In this document: piece by piece, positions 8,956 through 17,866 of the stretch
How positions within the stretch are numbered: position 1 is the first letter of the stretch
Layout: every line of letters begins with the position of its first letter
Assembly (NCBI GenBank): GCA_017460835.1
Contig: JAFUAD010000054.1
Span: forward strand, 1 to 61,453
DNA from: Oscillospiraceae bacterium
GTDB taxonomy: Bacteria; Bacillota; Clostridia; Oscillospirales; Ruminococcaceae
DNA length: 61,453 nt
Direction of reading: 5' to 3'
Notes under the pieces: model-generated
Databases searched by the model: none
Told to the model about the DNA's origin: nothing
Seen by the model: only the letters and a program-made list of their open reading frames with translations
Position numbers and translations under genes: made by a program

Positions 8956-9695
8956 TCTGCCTCCTCCGCTCTGTCATCCGGCAGCGGCATGCTGCGCTGC
9001 TCCCACGGCGCGGTGATCGCCTTGTTTGCGGTATCCCTGAGCGGGTAAATCTCATCAAAGACCGCATAATATTTCAGCGGAACATAGCGGTTCAGGTGGC
9101 ATTTTCCGAAATACCACTGCTGAAAATTGCAGCCGGTCGTCAGATCCTCGAAAAATGCGTGAACCTCAAGGCGCTGCATCATGTCAATCCGCAGGCAGTC
9201 CTTCAGCGAGGCCGGCGGCTCGTGCGTGATGATGTAATCCACGGTATTGTTGTAGCTTTTCAGGTTTTCCGCTGCCCCGAGAATCTCGTTATAGGTCGGC
9301 TGCTCCTGCTCCCACCAGTTCTCGGCAGTCCGGTATTCAAAGTCCTGACTGTGCCCGCCGCCGAAGGTAAAGAACCGCCTGCCGCAGATGGTATAGACCT
9401 GCCCGCGCATCAGATGAATCAGATTTTTTTCGATGACACGCGCTTTTCCGCCGTTCCACTGCGAAACGGGGTACTGCTCCAGCATGTCGAAATTTTCGTG
9501 GCATCCGTCCACGAATGCAACGGTATATTTCAGCCCGGCGATCTTCCGCCTGAGCTTCTGCTCTGTCTTGGAATCATCCCAGAAAAAGCCGAAATCCCCG
9601 CAGATGATGAGCACATCATTCGGGCCCGCCTTTTTCAGAACCGGGCTCTGAAAGCGCGAAAAATCGCCGTGTGTATCGCCTGTTACATAAACCAT
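8952..9695 (-). CDS. Metallophosphoesterase
   Basis: Calcineurin-like phosphoesterase of 247 residues. The dinuclear metal motifs are in order: DTHGDF (Asp and His near residue 7), CGDFGFFW for the bridging Asp, GCHEN for the Asn/His motif (GNHE variant with Cys), and ITHEPP for a later metal His. Its substrate is not evident; similar small proteins act on nucleotides or as phosphoprotein phosphatases. It lies between tex and mscS on the same strand, 33 bp after tex, with a GAGGAG box. Confidence 0.85.
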   Translation of the reverse strand: MVYVTGDTHGDFSRFQSPVLKKAGPNDVLIICGDFGFFWDDSKTEQKLRRKIAGLKYTVAFVDGCHENFDMLEQYPVSQWNGGKARVIEKNLIHLMRGQVYTICGRRFFTFGGGHSQDFEYRTAENWWEQEQPTYNEILGAAENLKSYNNTVDYIITHEPPASLKDCLRIDMMQRLEVHAFFEDLTTGCNFQQWYFGKCHLNRYVPLKYYAVFDEIYPLRDTANKAITAPWEQRSMPLPDDRAEEAE

Positions 9696-9728
9696 TCTGT
9701 ATCGCTCCTCTTTTGCTTCTCTCTGTAA

Positions 9729-11903
9729 TCAGGAATCAAGATGATCCTGCGGAACGCCCTTCATCGTCAGGCTGATCCGCTTTTTCTTTGCATCGGATGA
9801 CAGCACGCGGACGCGCACGATCTGCCCGACCTTGACCGCATCCAGCGGGTGCTTGATGAAATGATCAGCGAGCTGCGAGATATGCACAAGGCCGTCCTCG
9901 TGTACGCCGATATCGACAAATGCACCGAAATCAATGATATTCCGCACGGTGCCGATCAGCTCCATGCCGGGCTTCAGATCCTCCGCTGTCATGATATCGC
10001 CGCTGCGCAGCAAGGGCTTCGGCAGCTCGTCACGCGGGTCGCGGCCGGGCTTCATCAGCTCCTTGACGATATCGCGCAGGGTCGGCTCACCGACACCGAG
10101 CGTTCTGCTCAGCTCGGAAACGCCCTTTTTCGTCACCTTCTCCGCCAGCTCATGCAGATCGCCGCCGATATCCGCTTTGGAGTATCCGCATTCCTGAAGC
10201 AGCGCCTCTGCCGCAGCATAGCTCTCCGGATGCACACCGGTATTGTCAAGCGGATTCTTTCCGTCCCGGACGCGCAGGAATCCGGCGCAGAGCTCATATG
10301 CCTTTGCGCCGAGCTTCGGCACCTTCAGCAGCTCCCTTCTGCTTGTGAACGCACCGTTTTCCTCGCGGTATGCGACAATATTATGCGCAATGCCGCTGTG
10401 AATGCCGGAAACATAGGAGAGCAGCGAGCCGGATGCCGTATTCAGGTCAACGCCGACCGCATTCACGCAGTCCTCGACGACGCCGGTCAGGGATTCATTC
10501 AGTCTCGCCGGCGGCATGTCATGCTGATACTCCCCGACGCCGATCGCCTTTGGCTCGATCTTGACGAGCTCTGCCAGCGGGTCCTGCATCCGCCGCGCAA
10601 TGGAAACCGCAGAACGCAGCGCAACATCATAATCCGGAAACTCCTCCGCTGCGAGCTTGGACGCGGAATAAACCGAAGCGCCCGCCTCACTGACGACCAT
10701 ATATGCCGCATGAATCTCCGGCGATTCCCGCAGAATCTCCGCGACGATCTGCTCCGATTCGCGGGATGCAGTGCCGTTGCCGATGGCAATTGCCGCAACA
10801 TGATGCCGCTGAATCAGCGCCTTGAGCTTTGCCTTACCGGAAGCGACGGCCTGTGCGGAATTCGCGGTAATATGTACCACATCCGTTGCCAGAACCTTTC
10901 CGGTCGGATCGACCACCGCGACCTTGCAGCCTGTCCGGAAGCCGGGATCAAGCCCCAGCGTGATCGCACCGCGCATCGGCGGCTGAAGCAGAAGCTGCCG
11001 CAGATTCGACGAGAAAACGGTGATCGCCTGCTCCGATGCCTCGTCGGTCATCGTGCCGCGGATTTCCCGCTGTACTGCCGGAAGCAGCGATTTCTTGTAC
11101 GCTTCGAGCGCCGCTGCATCAACGGCCTGACCGGCAGGGCTGCTGTTTTTGACAAAGGTTTTGGTGACGAGCCCCTCGCCGAGCCCCTCCGGCATGGTCA
11201 GCGTGACCTTCAGGAAGCCCTCCTTCTCGCCGCGGTTCACCGCGAGAATGCGGTGCTTAGCGGTTTTCTGGATCAGCTCGGTGTGGTCATAATAATTCCG
11301 GTAAACACTGTCGGTATCGGGGTCAACCGCCTTGACGCAAAGGCTGCCGCGCAGTGCCAGCACATTCCGCAGGCGCTTGCGGACATCCGCATCATCGGAG
11401 ATCATCTCGGAGAGAATATCGGATGCGCCGCTCAGAGCCGCCTCAATATCGGGTACCTCCAGCTCCGCATTGACAAATGCAGCAGCCTCGCGCTCCGGGT
11501 CGGTATCCGGGCGCTGCTCCATCAGCAGATCGGCGAGCGGCTGGAGGCCGCGTGCCTTTGCGACCGAAGCCTTAGTCTTGCGCTTCTGCTTATACGGGCG
11601 GTACAGATCCTCGACCTCCACGAGCGTTTTCGCCTGCGAGATCGCTTCCGCGAGCTCCGGCGTCATCTTTTCGAGTGCGGTGATCGCATCGGAGACCTCC
11701 TGTTTGCGCTCCTCCAGCTTCCGCAGATAATTCAGTCTGTCGCTCAGCGTATGCAGGGTCTGATCGTCCAGAGAGCCGGTCTGCTCCTTGCGGTACCGCG
11801 CAATAAACGGCACGGTTTTTCCGTCATCCAGCAGGCTGACAGCCTGACGAACCTGCTCCTCGCGCAGCTTCAGCTCCTCTGCGATCTGTTTGATAATGTC
11901 CAT
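9729..11903 (-). CDS. tex: Tex-family RNA-binding transcription accessory protein
   Basis: A 724-residue member of the Tex/Spt6-like family. An N-terminal helical region (MDIIKQIAEELKLREEQVRQAV) is followed by the YqgF-like RNase H fold (ITLGLDPGFRTGCKVAVVD, about 320-340). The helix-hairpin-helix pair includes DLNTASGSLLSYVSGI and KNPLDNTGVHPESY. A C-terminal S1 domain (GMELIGTVRNIIDFGAFVDIGVHEDGLVHISQ, about 645-715) completes the canonical architecture. Tex proteins bind nucleic acid and modulate transcription and gene expression. It is the first gene of a four-gene minus-strand operon with a strong promoter. Confidence 0.95.
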   Translation of the reverse strand: MDIIKQIAEELKLREEQVRQAVSLLDDGKTVPFIARYRKEQTGSLDDQTLHTLSDRLNYLRKLEERKQEVSDAITALEKMTPELAEAISQAKTLVEVEDLYRPYKQKRKTKASVAKARGLQPLADLLMEQRPDTDPEREAAAFVNAELEVPDIEAALSGASDILSEMISDDADVRKRLRNVLALRGSLCVKAVDPDTDSVYRNYYDHTELIQKTAKHRILAVNRGEKEGFLKVTLTMPEGLGEGLVTKTFVKNSSPAGQAVDAAALEAYKKSLLPAVQREIRGTMTDEASEQAITVFSSNLRQLLLQPPMRGAITLGLDPGFRTGCKVAVVDPTGKVLATDVVHITANSAQAVASGKAKLKALIQRHHVAAIAIGNGTASRESEQIVAEILRESPEIHAAYMVVSEAGASVYSASKLAAEEFPDYDVALRSAVSIARRMQDPLAELVKIEPKAIGVGEYQHDMPPARLNESLTGVVEDCVNAVGVDLNTASGSLLSYVSGIHSGIAHNIVAYREENGAFTSRRELLKVPKLGAKAYELCAGFLRVRDGKNPLDNTGVHPESYAAAEALLQECGYSKADIGGDLHELAEKVTKKGVSELSRTLGVGEPTLRDIVKELMKPGRDPRDELPKPLLRSGDIMTAEDLKPGMELIGTVRNIIDFGAFVDIGVHEDGLVHISQLADHFIKHPLDAVKVGQIVRVRVLSSDAKKKRISLTMKGVPQDHLDS

Positions 11904-11935
11904 TTTCTTCCTCCGCTGTACTGATATAATACTAT

Positions 11936-11964
11936 ATTATATCATACTATGCAGGAAATTTCAA
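11936..11964 (-). promoter_or_regulatory. Sigma-A-type promoter of the tex operon
   Basis: On the minus strand, TTGAAA (11964-11959) and TATAAT (11941-11936) are 17 bp apart, about 30 nt before the start codon at 11903, which follows GGAGG. Confidence 0.8.
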
Positions 11965-12105
11965 TGGGGACAGGAGAAAAATGTATGAAGCAGGATTGCC
12001 GGCGCGTAAAACCGGAGGTTTGTATAAAAAGCCAAGAAGTTTCCCCGCGTTCTGTCGAATTCACGGAAATTTCAAAATTTTTTCTGTGAAATTGCAAAAA
12101 AACAC

Positions 12106-12134
12106 TTGCATTTTTTTGTGAAGTATGCTAAAAT
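12106..12134 (+). promoter_or_regulatory. Sigma-A-type promoter of the ddl-like gene
   Basis: TTGCAT (12106-12111) and TAAAAT (12129-12134) are spaced by 17 bp. A TGC precedes the -10, giving an extended -10 element. Confidence 0.7.
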
Positions 12135-12318
12135 AGAGATATCAGAGGAAAAGATGCAGCTTTTATCACTTTGTCGCTTTCACGCGGTTTTTTTGCGGTT
12201 ATGCAGCAAACCCCGTGTTTTTCATCCTTTTCTCAGAATAATGCACAAATGGCAAAATGCCCAAACAGGCTGCAAAATAGAACGAATCACAGCTTCAGAC
12301 GGAAAGGATACAACGAAA

Positions 12319-13356
12319 ATGGCAAAGATGAAGGTGCTGGTTTTATTCGGAGGCTCCTCAAACGATTACACGGAATCGCTGGAATCGGCAGCTTCCGTTC
12401 TGCATGCGCTCCCGGAGGAAAAGTATGAGGTCGTTCCCGTCGGCATCAACAAAAAAGGCAGATGGCTCTATTTTCCGGGCGATTACGAGGAAATTGCCTC
12501 CGGAAAATGGAACGAGAACCCCGACTGCACCTCTGCGGTGCTCTCCCCCGACCCCGCACACCGCGGGATTCTGATTCTGGAGGACGGCAGCTATACGCTG
12601 AAGCGCATTGATGTGATCTTCTCGCTCTTACAGGGCGTTTACGGCGAGGACGGCGCCATTCAGGGGCTTTGTGAGCTCTCGCATATTCCGTATGTCGGCA
12701 ACGGCATCTCGTCCTCGGCGATCTGCCGGAACAAGGCGCTGACCCATACCCTGCTCCAGAATGCCGGGATTCCGATTCCGAGCTGGATCGCAGTTTCGCA
12801 GAACAGCCTGAACCGCCTTGACCGCGAATGCGACCGGATCGAAGCGGGCATGGATTATCCGCTCTTTGTAAAGCCCTCCGGCAGCGATTCCGCTGCGGCA
12901 TCCGGCATTGCACATGACCGGGAGCAGCTCATGACCATGATCAAGCGCGCCTTTACGCAGGACAGCACGGTTCTGGTCGAATCCCTCTGCGAGGGCAGAG
13001 AATTCCGGGTCGCCGTGTTCGGCTATGACCTGCCGTTTGCATCGTTCGTCGGCGAGCTGAACCGCTCAGAGGATCAGCCGATGACGATTCCGGCCGATCT
13101 TGAGGAGGAAACCGTCAAGATCATGCGGGAAACCGCGATCGCGGCATATCAGGTGCTCGGCTGCGGCGCACTCGCGCTGATTGATTTTTACTGCACCGTC
13201 CGCGGAGATATTCTGCTGGGCGAGGTCAATACCATGCCGGCGCTCTCGGAGCACGCTCCCTACCCGGCACTGATGGCGGATCTCGGCATGCGGTATCCGT
13301 ATCTGATCGAAAAGCTCATCGAACAGGCAGCAGAGCACGCCGACCGCGTTTTCTGA
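12319..13356 (+). CDS. ddl: D-alanine--D-alanine ligase-like ATP-grasp protein
   Basis: A 345-residue ATP-grasp ligase of the Ddl family, which joins D-amino acids for peptidoglycan precursors. Supporting segments are VLFGGSSNDY (N-terminal strand and Gly-Gly loop), DVIFSLLQGVYGEDGAIQGLCELSHIPYVGNG (matches FPxLHGxxGEDGxxQG), YPLFVKPSGSDSAAA (ATP-binding Lys-Pro), and GEVNTMPALSEHAPYP (metal-binding Glu-x-Asn-Thr-Met-Pro). The start at 12319 is chosen because the family N-terminus begins MAKMKVLV; the frame stays open upstream. Two oddities are that the N-terminal Glu is Asp (D16) and the omega loop is short and lacks the usual Tyr. The exact substrate (D-Ala or another D-residue) is thus uncertain. 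Confidence 0.8.
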   Translation: MAKMKVLVLFGGSSNDYTESLESAASVLHALPEEKYEVVPVGINKKGRWLYFPGDYEEIASGKWNENPDCTSAVLSPDPAHRGILILEDGSYTLKRIDVIFSLLQGVYGEDGAIQGLCELSHIPYVGNGISSSAICRNKALTHTLLQNAGIPIPSWIAVSQNSLNRLDRECDRIEAGMDYPLFVKPSGSDSAAASGIAHDREQLMTMIKRAFTQDSTVLVESLCEGREFRVAVFGYDLPFASFVGELNRSEDQPMTIPADLEEETVKIMRETAIAAYQVLGCGALALIDFYCTVRGDILLGEVNTMPALSEHAPYPALMADLGMRYPYLIEKLIEQAAEHADRVF

Positions 13357-13376
13357 TCTGCCGGAACGGAGGAATC

Positions 13377-13832
13377 TTGGCTCGCAGAAAAAACACGAAA
13401 AATCCGGATAATGCGGTTCTGACAATCCGCAGCGCACAGAAGGCGGACAATGAAACAGATGCCTCTGAGCTGAATTCGACTGCGCATTATCAGTATCAGG
13501 ACGGAAAAGCGGAGATCAGCTACACCGAGCTGGACGAGCAGGGCGAGGAGAACGGAAAGACCGTGATCACAGTGCTGAACGGAAAGCTGGTGTCCATCCG
13601 GAAAACCGGCTTTACGGATGCGGTGATGATCCTGGAGACCGGAAAGACGCATAAGGCGCACTATCACACCATACTCGGCGCAATGGATATGCGGCTTTGC
13701 GCGACGGATATCGACGCGGATTTCCGGGAGGAGGGCGGAACGCTCCGGATGCGGTATCTTCTGGATATCGGAGAGAGCTATTCTGCCGTGAATATGATTT
13801 ATTTGCAGGTTTCGCTTCGGACAGAAAGCTGA
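13377..13832 (+). CDS. DUF1934 beta-barrel protein
   Basis: A 151-residue protein with the DUF1934 pattern: DNAVLTIRSAQ at the start, a central ISYTELDEQGEENGKTVITVLNGKLVSIRKTG, then LETGKTHKAHYHTILGAMDMRLCATDI and MRYLLDIGES. Bacillus YwiB is of this family and sits next to argS, as here. The start is TTG at 13377, supported by a GGAGG box seven bases upstream; no in-frame ATG fits the family N-terminus. No signal peptide is seen. Function is unknown. It lies 20 bp after the ddl-like gene and 44 bp ahead of argS. Confidence 0.8.
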   Translation: MARRKNTKNPDNAVLTIRSAQKADNETDASELNSTAHYQYQDGKAEISYTELDEQGEENGKTVITVLNGKLVSIRKTGFTDAVMILETGKTHKAHYHTILGAMDMRLCATDIDADFREEGGTLRMRYLLDIGESYSAVNMIYLQVSLRTES

Positions 13833-13876
13833 GCCCTGCGGAATATATAATCAGAAAAGAGAAAGGAGTGCTGCAT

Positions 13877-15646
13877 TTGAATTTGATCGCAGCAGCTTTA
13901 TCTGAGGCAAAAACGCTGATTCTGGATGCGATGGGAGAGCTGGTCGCAGAGGGCATATTCCCCGCGGAGCCGCTTCCGGCATTCACGATCGAAATTCCTG
14001 CCGACCGCGCACACGGCGATTTCGCCGCGAATGTCGCAATGGTTTCTGCAAAGGCGCTGCACATGGCGCCGCGGAAAATTGCGGAGACGATCGCGGAACG
14101 GCTGAACCTTACCGGCTCTTATTTCGACAAGGTCGAAATCGCCGGCCCCGGCTTTATGAATTTCTTTCTGGCACAGAAATGGTATTCCGATGTCATTGCC
14201 AACGTCATCTCGGAGGAAAAAGCCTACGGGCAGTCCGATATCGGCAGCGGGCAGCGGGTTCTGGTCGAGTTTGTCTCGGCAAACCCCACCGGGCCGATGC
14301 ATGTCGGAAACGCAAGAGGCGGTGCGATCGGCGATTTGCTCGCATCGGTTCTTCAGGCAGCAGGGTATACGGCAGAGCGCGAATTCTATATCAATGACGC
14401 CGGCAACCAGATCGAGAAATTCGGCAAATCGCTCTCGCTGCGGTACATGCAGCTCTGCTCCGATGCCGGACAGGCAGTGTGCAGGGAATGCGATTCCGTC
14501 GAAGCGGTCTGCCGGAGAATCTACGGCGACAACGGCAATACCGCGGAATTTCCGATGCCGGAGGATGTTTACCTCGGACAGGATATCATCGCACATGCGA
14601 AGAATTATTACGATCTGAACGGCAGCTCGCTCGCGGAATGCTCTGAGGAGGAGCGCCGCAGGGCACTGGTCGCATACGCTTTGCCGAAGAACATTCAGGG
14701 GCTCAAGGATGACCTCGCGCAGTACCGGATCCATTACGATACATGGTTTGCCGAGAGCACGCTGCACAATGACGGCAGCGTGACAGGAATCATTCAGCAG
14801 CTCAGGGACAGCGGCTATACCTACGAAAAGGAAGGCGCGCTCTGGTTCAAGGCGCAGGAGCTCGGCGCAGATCAGGATTTCGTCCTCGTCCGCTCAAACG
14901 GCATCCCGACCTATGTCGTGCCGGATATCGCCTACCACTACAATAAGCTGATGATCCGGAAATTCGACCGGGCAATTGATATTCTCGGCGCCGATCATCA
15001 CGGCTATGTCCCCCGCCTGAAGGCGGCACTGACCGCTCTGGGCGTCGATGCCTCCAGACTGACCGTCGTGCTGATGCAAATGGTCGCGGTCATGCGGGAC
15101 GGACAGCCGGTCAAGCAGTCCAAGCGCAGCGGCAAGGCGCTCACGCTGGTCACGCTGCTGGAGGATATCCCCGTCGATGCGGCGAGATTCTTCTTCAATC
15201 TGCGCGAGGCGAATTCGCATTTTGAGTTTGATCTCGATCTCGCGGTGGAGAAATCCTCGTCCAATCCGGTGTATTATGTGCAGTACGCACACGCCAGAAT
15301 TTGCAGCCTCATCCGCACACTGGCAGAGGCCGGGATCGCGGTGCCGGCTGCTGAGCAGACCGAGCTTTCCGTTCTGGAAAGCAAGCCGGAGCGGGAGCTG
15401 ATCCGGCAGATCGCACTGCTTCCTGCGGAGGTCGAGACCGCCGCAAAACAGCTTGATCCATCGAGGCTGACGAAATACTCGGTTGACCTCGCCGCACAGT
15501 TCCACAAATTCTACGACGCCTGCAAGGTGCGCGATGCCGAAACCGAGGCGCTCCGCGATGCAAGACTGCTCCTGTGTGCAGCGGCCTGTCAGGTGCTCGG
15601 CAATGTGCTCGGGCTGCTGAAGGTTACAGCGCCGGAGAAAATGTAA
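13877..15646 (+). CDS. argS: Arginyl-tRNA synthetase
   Basis: Class I aminoacyl-tRNA synthetase of 589 residues. The N-terminal Add-1 domain contains IEIPADRAHGDFAANVAM. The HIGH motif appears as ANPTGPMHVGNARGGAIGD, typical of ArgS. The KMSKS region is VKQSKRSGKALTL, and the C-terminal DALR anticodon-binding domain runs YVQYAHARICSLIR to the end. The start is TTG at 13877 (MNLIAAALSEAK), eight bases after GGAG; the frame continues upstream to 13697 through unlikely sequence overlapping the DUF1934 gene. It charges tRNA-Arg in the cytoplasm. Confidence 0.95.
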   Translation: MNLIAAALSEAKTLILDAMGELVAEGIFPAEPLPAFTIEIPADRAHGDFAANVAMVSAKALHMAPRKIAETIAERLNLTGSYFDKVEIAGPGFMNFFLAQKWYSDVIANVISEEKAYGQSDIGSGQRVLVEFVSANPTGPMHVGNARGGAIGDLLASVLQAAGYTAEREFYINDAGNQIEKFGKSLSLRYMQLCSDAGQAVCRECDSVEAVCRRIYGDNGNTAEFPMPEDVYLGQDIIAHAKNYYDLNGSSLAECSEEERRRALVAYALPKNIQGLKDDLAQYRIHYDTWFAESTLHNDGSVTGIIQQLRDSGYTYEKEGALWFKAQELGADQDFVLVRSNGIPTYVVPDIAYHYNKLMIRKFDRAIDILGADHHGYVPRLKAALTALGVDASRLTVVLMQMVAVMRDGQPVKQSKRSGKALTLVTLLEDIPVDAARFFFNLREANSHFEFDLDLAVEKSSSNPVYYVQYAHARICSLIRTLAEAGIAVPAAEQTELSVLESKPERELIRQIALLPAEVETAAKQLDPSRLTKYSVDLAAQFHKFYDACKVRDAETEALRDARLLLCAAACQVLGNVLGLLKVTAPEKM

Positions 15647-15921
15647 CCGGTTTGTAACAGTTCGGTTACACATCCGAAAGAAATCCAGGATTGTTTTCGT
15701 GAATTTTCACAAGGTTTTCATCTAAAAAAGGCTGAATTCACGGAATATTCAAAGTTTGTTCATAGTTTCGTAACAATACAGCGTGGGAAATGTGTTACAA
15801 TTTGTAATAGTTTCGGGAGGACGCGATATCCTTCCGGAATCATGCAGAAGCGAACACATCTCTCCGCTTTGTATCATGGCACTCCCCAACCAAATTCATG
15901 AAGAAAGCGAAGGGATTGATT
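15647..15921. other. Intergenic region with GTAAC/GTTAC inverted repeats
   Basis: No gene is seen. GTAACCG (15643-15649, overlapping the argS stop) and CGGTTAC (15663-15669) form a short inverted repeat without a U-tract. A second pair, GTAACA and TGTTAC, brackets 15770-15797. These could be operator half-sites for the downstream regulator gene. I found no confident -35/-10 pair. Confidence 0.4.
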
Positions 15922-17007
15922 ATGTCTAACAGACCGTTTCAGGGACTTGTCGTGCAGATGCATGACATCATTCACGCAACCATCGGCGTTGTCGATGAAA
16001 CTGCAACCATTATCGCATGCAGCGACGCAAACCGCGTCGGAACCACAAACGAATTCGTATCCATGGATATGAATGAATCCGGTGACCTGTTCATCCGCGA
16101 CGGCTATACCTATAAGCCGTTCGGTGTCCGGACCACACCCGATTATGCCGTGTTTGTGGAAGGAACAGATGAAAATGCAGCGAAATATGCTGACATGCTG
16201 GCGATTTCGATGGCGAGCATCAAGCAGTATTATGACGAGAAATATGACCGGAACAACTTTATCAAGAACGTCGTTCTCGATAACGTCCTGCCCGGCGATA
16301 TCGTCGTAAAAGCACGGGAGCTGCACTTCAATGCGGAGATCAGCCGTGTCGTTTTCCTCATCCGGATCGTCTCGGCAAATGACATCTCGGCATATGACGT
16401 CATCCAGAATCTGTTCCCGGACAAGAGCAAGGATTTTGTCTTCAATATCACAGAAACTGATATCGTTTTAGTTAAGGAAATCAAATCCAGCGTTGAAAGC
16501 AAGGATCTCGAAAAGCTCGCCCGCTCGATCGCTGACACGCTCTCCAGCGAATTCTATACGCGTGTCAATGTCGGCATCGGCACCAGCGTCATCGGCGTCA
16601 AGGATCTGGCGCGCTCCTTCAAGGAAGCACAGACCGCACTTGAGGTCGGCAAGGTGTTCGATACGGACAAGGTCATCGTCAGCTATGATAATCTCGGCAT
16701 TGCCCGCCTGATCTATCATCTGCCGACGACACTCTGCGAAACCTTCCTGCATGAGGTTTTCAAGCGCGGCAGCATTGAGAGTCTCGATCACGAAACGCTG
16801 TTCACCATTCAGCGCTTCTTCGAGAATAACCTGAATGTCTCTGAAACATCCCGCAAGCTGTTCGTTCACCGCAATACGCTTGTGTACCGTCTGGAAAAGA
16901 TTAAGAAGCTCACCGGTCTGGATCTCCGCGAATTTGACCATGCGATCATTTTCAAGATCGCACTGATGGTCAAGAAGTACCTCTCCTCCAGCCCTGTGAA
17001 GTTCTGA
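15922..17007 (+). CDS. CdaR/PucR-type transcriptional regulator
   Basis: A 361-residue protein whose C-terminus is the PucR helix-turn-helix: FFENNLNVSETSRKLFVHRNTLVYRLEKIKKLTGLDLREFDHAI, the typical HTH_30 ending of CdaR/PucR/SdaR regulators. The centre (about 165-270) resembles the GGDEF-like domain of CdaR proteins, with VNVGIGTSVIGVKDLARSFKEAQTALEVG. The N-terminal 130 residues are a probable ligand-sensing domain of unknown specificity. Start 15922 is preferred over 15898 because AAGGGA precedes it. The gene stands alone, directly before ftsEX, but a terminator separates them. Confidence 0.8.
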   Translation: MSNRPFQGLVVQMHDIIHATIGVVDETATIIACSDANRVGTTNEFVSMDMNESGDLFIRDGYTYKPFGVRTTPDYAVFVEGTDENAAKYADMLAISMASIKQYYDEKYDRNNFIKNVVLDNVLPGDIVVKARELHFNAEISRVVFLIRIVSANDISAYDVIQNLFPDKSKDFVFNITETDIVLVKEIKSSVESKDLEKLARSIADTLSSEFYTRVNVGIGTSVIGVKDLARSFKEAQTALEVGKVFDTDKVIVSYDNLGIARLIYHLPTTLCETFLHEVFKRGSIESLDHETLFTIQRFFENNLNVSETSRKLFVHRNTLVYRLEKIKKLTGLDLREFDHAIIFKIALMVKKYLSSSPVKF

Positions 17008-17041
17008 TTTGTTTGTTTTTTGATTTGTTTGATTTATGGGG

Positions 17042-17073
17042 AGTGCCGAACGATCATTGTCGTTTGGCACTTT
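17042..17073 (+). terminator. Intrinsic terminator after the CdaR-like gene
   Basis: A 12-bp stem with one G-U pair (17042-17053 with 17060-17071), a six-base loop and a following TTT. It isolates the regulator from ftsEX. Confidence 0.7.
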
Positions 17074-17173
17074 CCATGCACGGCATATTTTGTTCGCCTC
17101 ACCGAAAGTCGAAGAAAAGCGGGAAAAACCTGACACACCGCTCCCCTTTTCACGTCCAAAAGGAGGTTTTCTC

Positions 17174-17866
17174 TTGGTAGAACTCAAAAATGTCTCCGTT
17201 ACATACGAGAGCACCGGTGTCGAAGCGCTCAGCGACGTCAGCCTGAAGGTGGAGGACGGCGAGTTTGCATTTGTCATCGGACGCTCCGGCGCCGGCAAAA
17301 GCACGCTCATCAAGCTGCTTCTGAAGGAGATCGACGCAAACAACGGAGAGGTTTATGTGAACGGCTATGACCTGATCAAAATGCGGAAGCGCAAAATCCC
17401 CGAATTCCGCCGCACGATCGGCGTCGTCTTTCAGGATTACCGCCTGATCGACACCATGACCGTTTACGAAAACATCGCATTTGTCCTGCGTGTCATTGAT
17501 GCGCCTAAAAAGCAGATCCGGAAGCGTGTTCCGTATGTCATGTCGCTCGTCGGGCTTCAGGATAAGGCGGACTGCTATCCGAGCGAGCTCTCCGGCGGCG
17601 AGCAGCAGCGCTGTGCGCTGGCCAGAGCACTGGTCAATGACCCCGCTCTGCTGATCGCAGACGAGCCGACCGGAAATGTTGACCCGGAGCTCGCATACGA
17701 GCTGGTTGAGCTTTTGCAGGGCATCAACGCCTGCGGCACAACGATCCTGATGGTAACGCACGCGCATGAAATGGTGCGCCATTTCGGCGGCAGAATCATC
17801 AACATCAGCGAGGGTGAGGTTGTGTTTGACGAAGTGATTGGAGGCGTTGAAGTTGAAGCTGAGTAG
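17174..17866 (+). CDS. ftsE: Cell-division ATP-binding protein FtsE
   Basis: ABC ATPase of 230 residues that pairs with FtsX to control peptidoglycan hydrolases at the septum or lateral wall. Walker A is GRSGAGKST (about 36-44), the Q-loop is VVFQDYRLI, the signature is LSGGEQQR, and Walker B is LLIADEPTGN; VTHAHE carries the H-loop. The TTG start at 17174 is supported by AAGGAGG eight bases upstream and by the family N-terminus (VELKNVSVTY). The frame opens earlier at 17036 through the terminator, which is not credible. Its end overlaps ftsX. Confidence 0.93.
   Translation: MVELKNVSVTYESTGVEALSDVSLKVEDGEFAFVIGRSGAGKSTLIKLLLKEIDANNGEVYVNGYDLIKMRKRKIPEFRRTIGVVFQDYRLIDTMTVYENIAFVLRVIDAPKKQIRKRVPYVMSLVGLQDKADCYPSELSGGEQQRCALARALVNDPALLIADEPTGNVDPELAYELVELLQGINACGTTILMVTHAHEMVRHFGGRIINISEGEVVFDEVIGGVEVEAE

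Larger units (their letters stand above)
11904..12318. other. Divergent intergenic region tex / ddl-like gene
   Basis: 415 bases with no convincing gene. They contain the tex promoter (minus strand) and a plus-strand promoter that would give the ddl-like mRNA a leader of about 175 nt. No riboswitch consensus was recognised in that leader. An AT-rich imperfect palindrome TTCACGGAAATTTC...TTCTGTGAAATT (12059-12092) lies just upstream of the plus-strand promoter and could be an operator. Confidence 0.55.

Noticed and set aside
12141-12318. Riboswitch or T-box in the leader of the ddl-like gene
   Set aside because: No T-box sequence, specifier stem or terminator pair could be found; only AT-rich sequence is visible.
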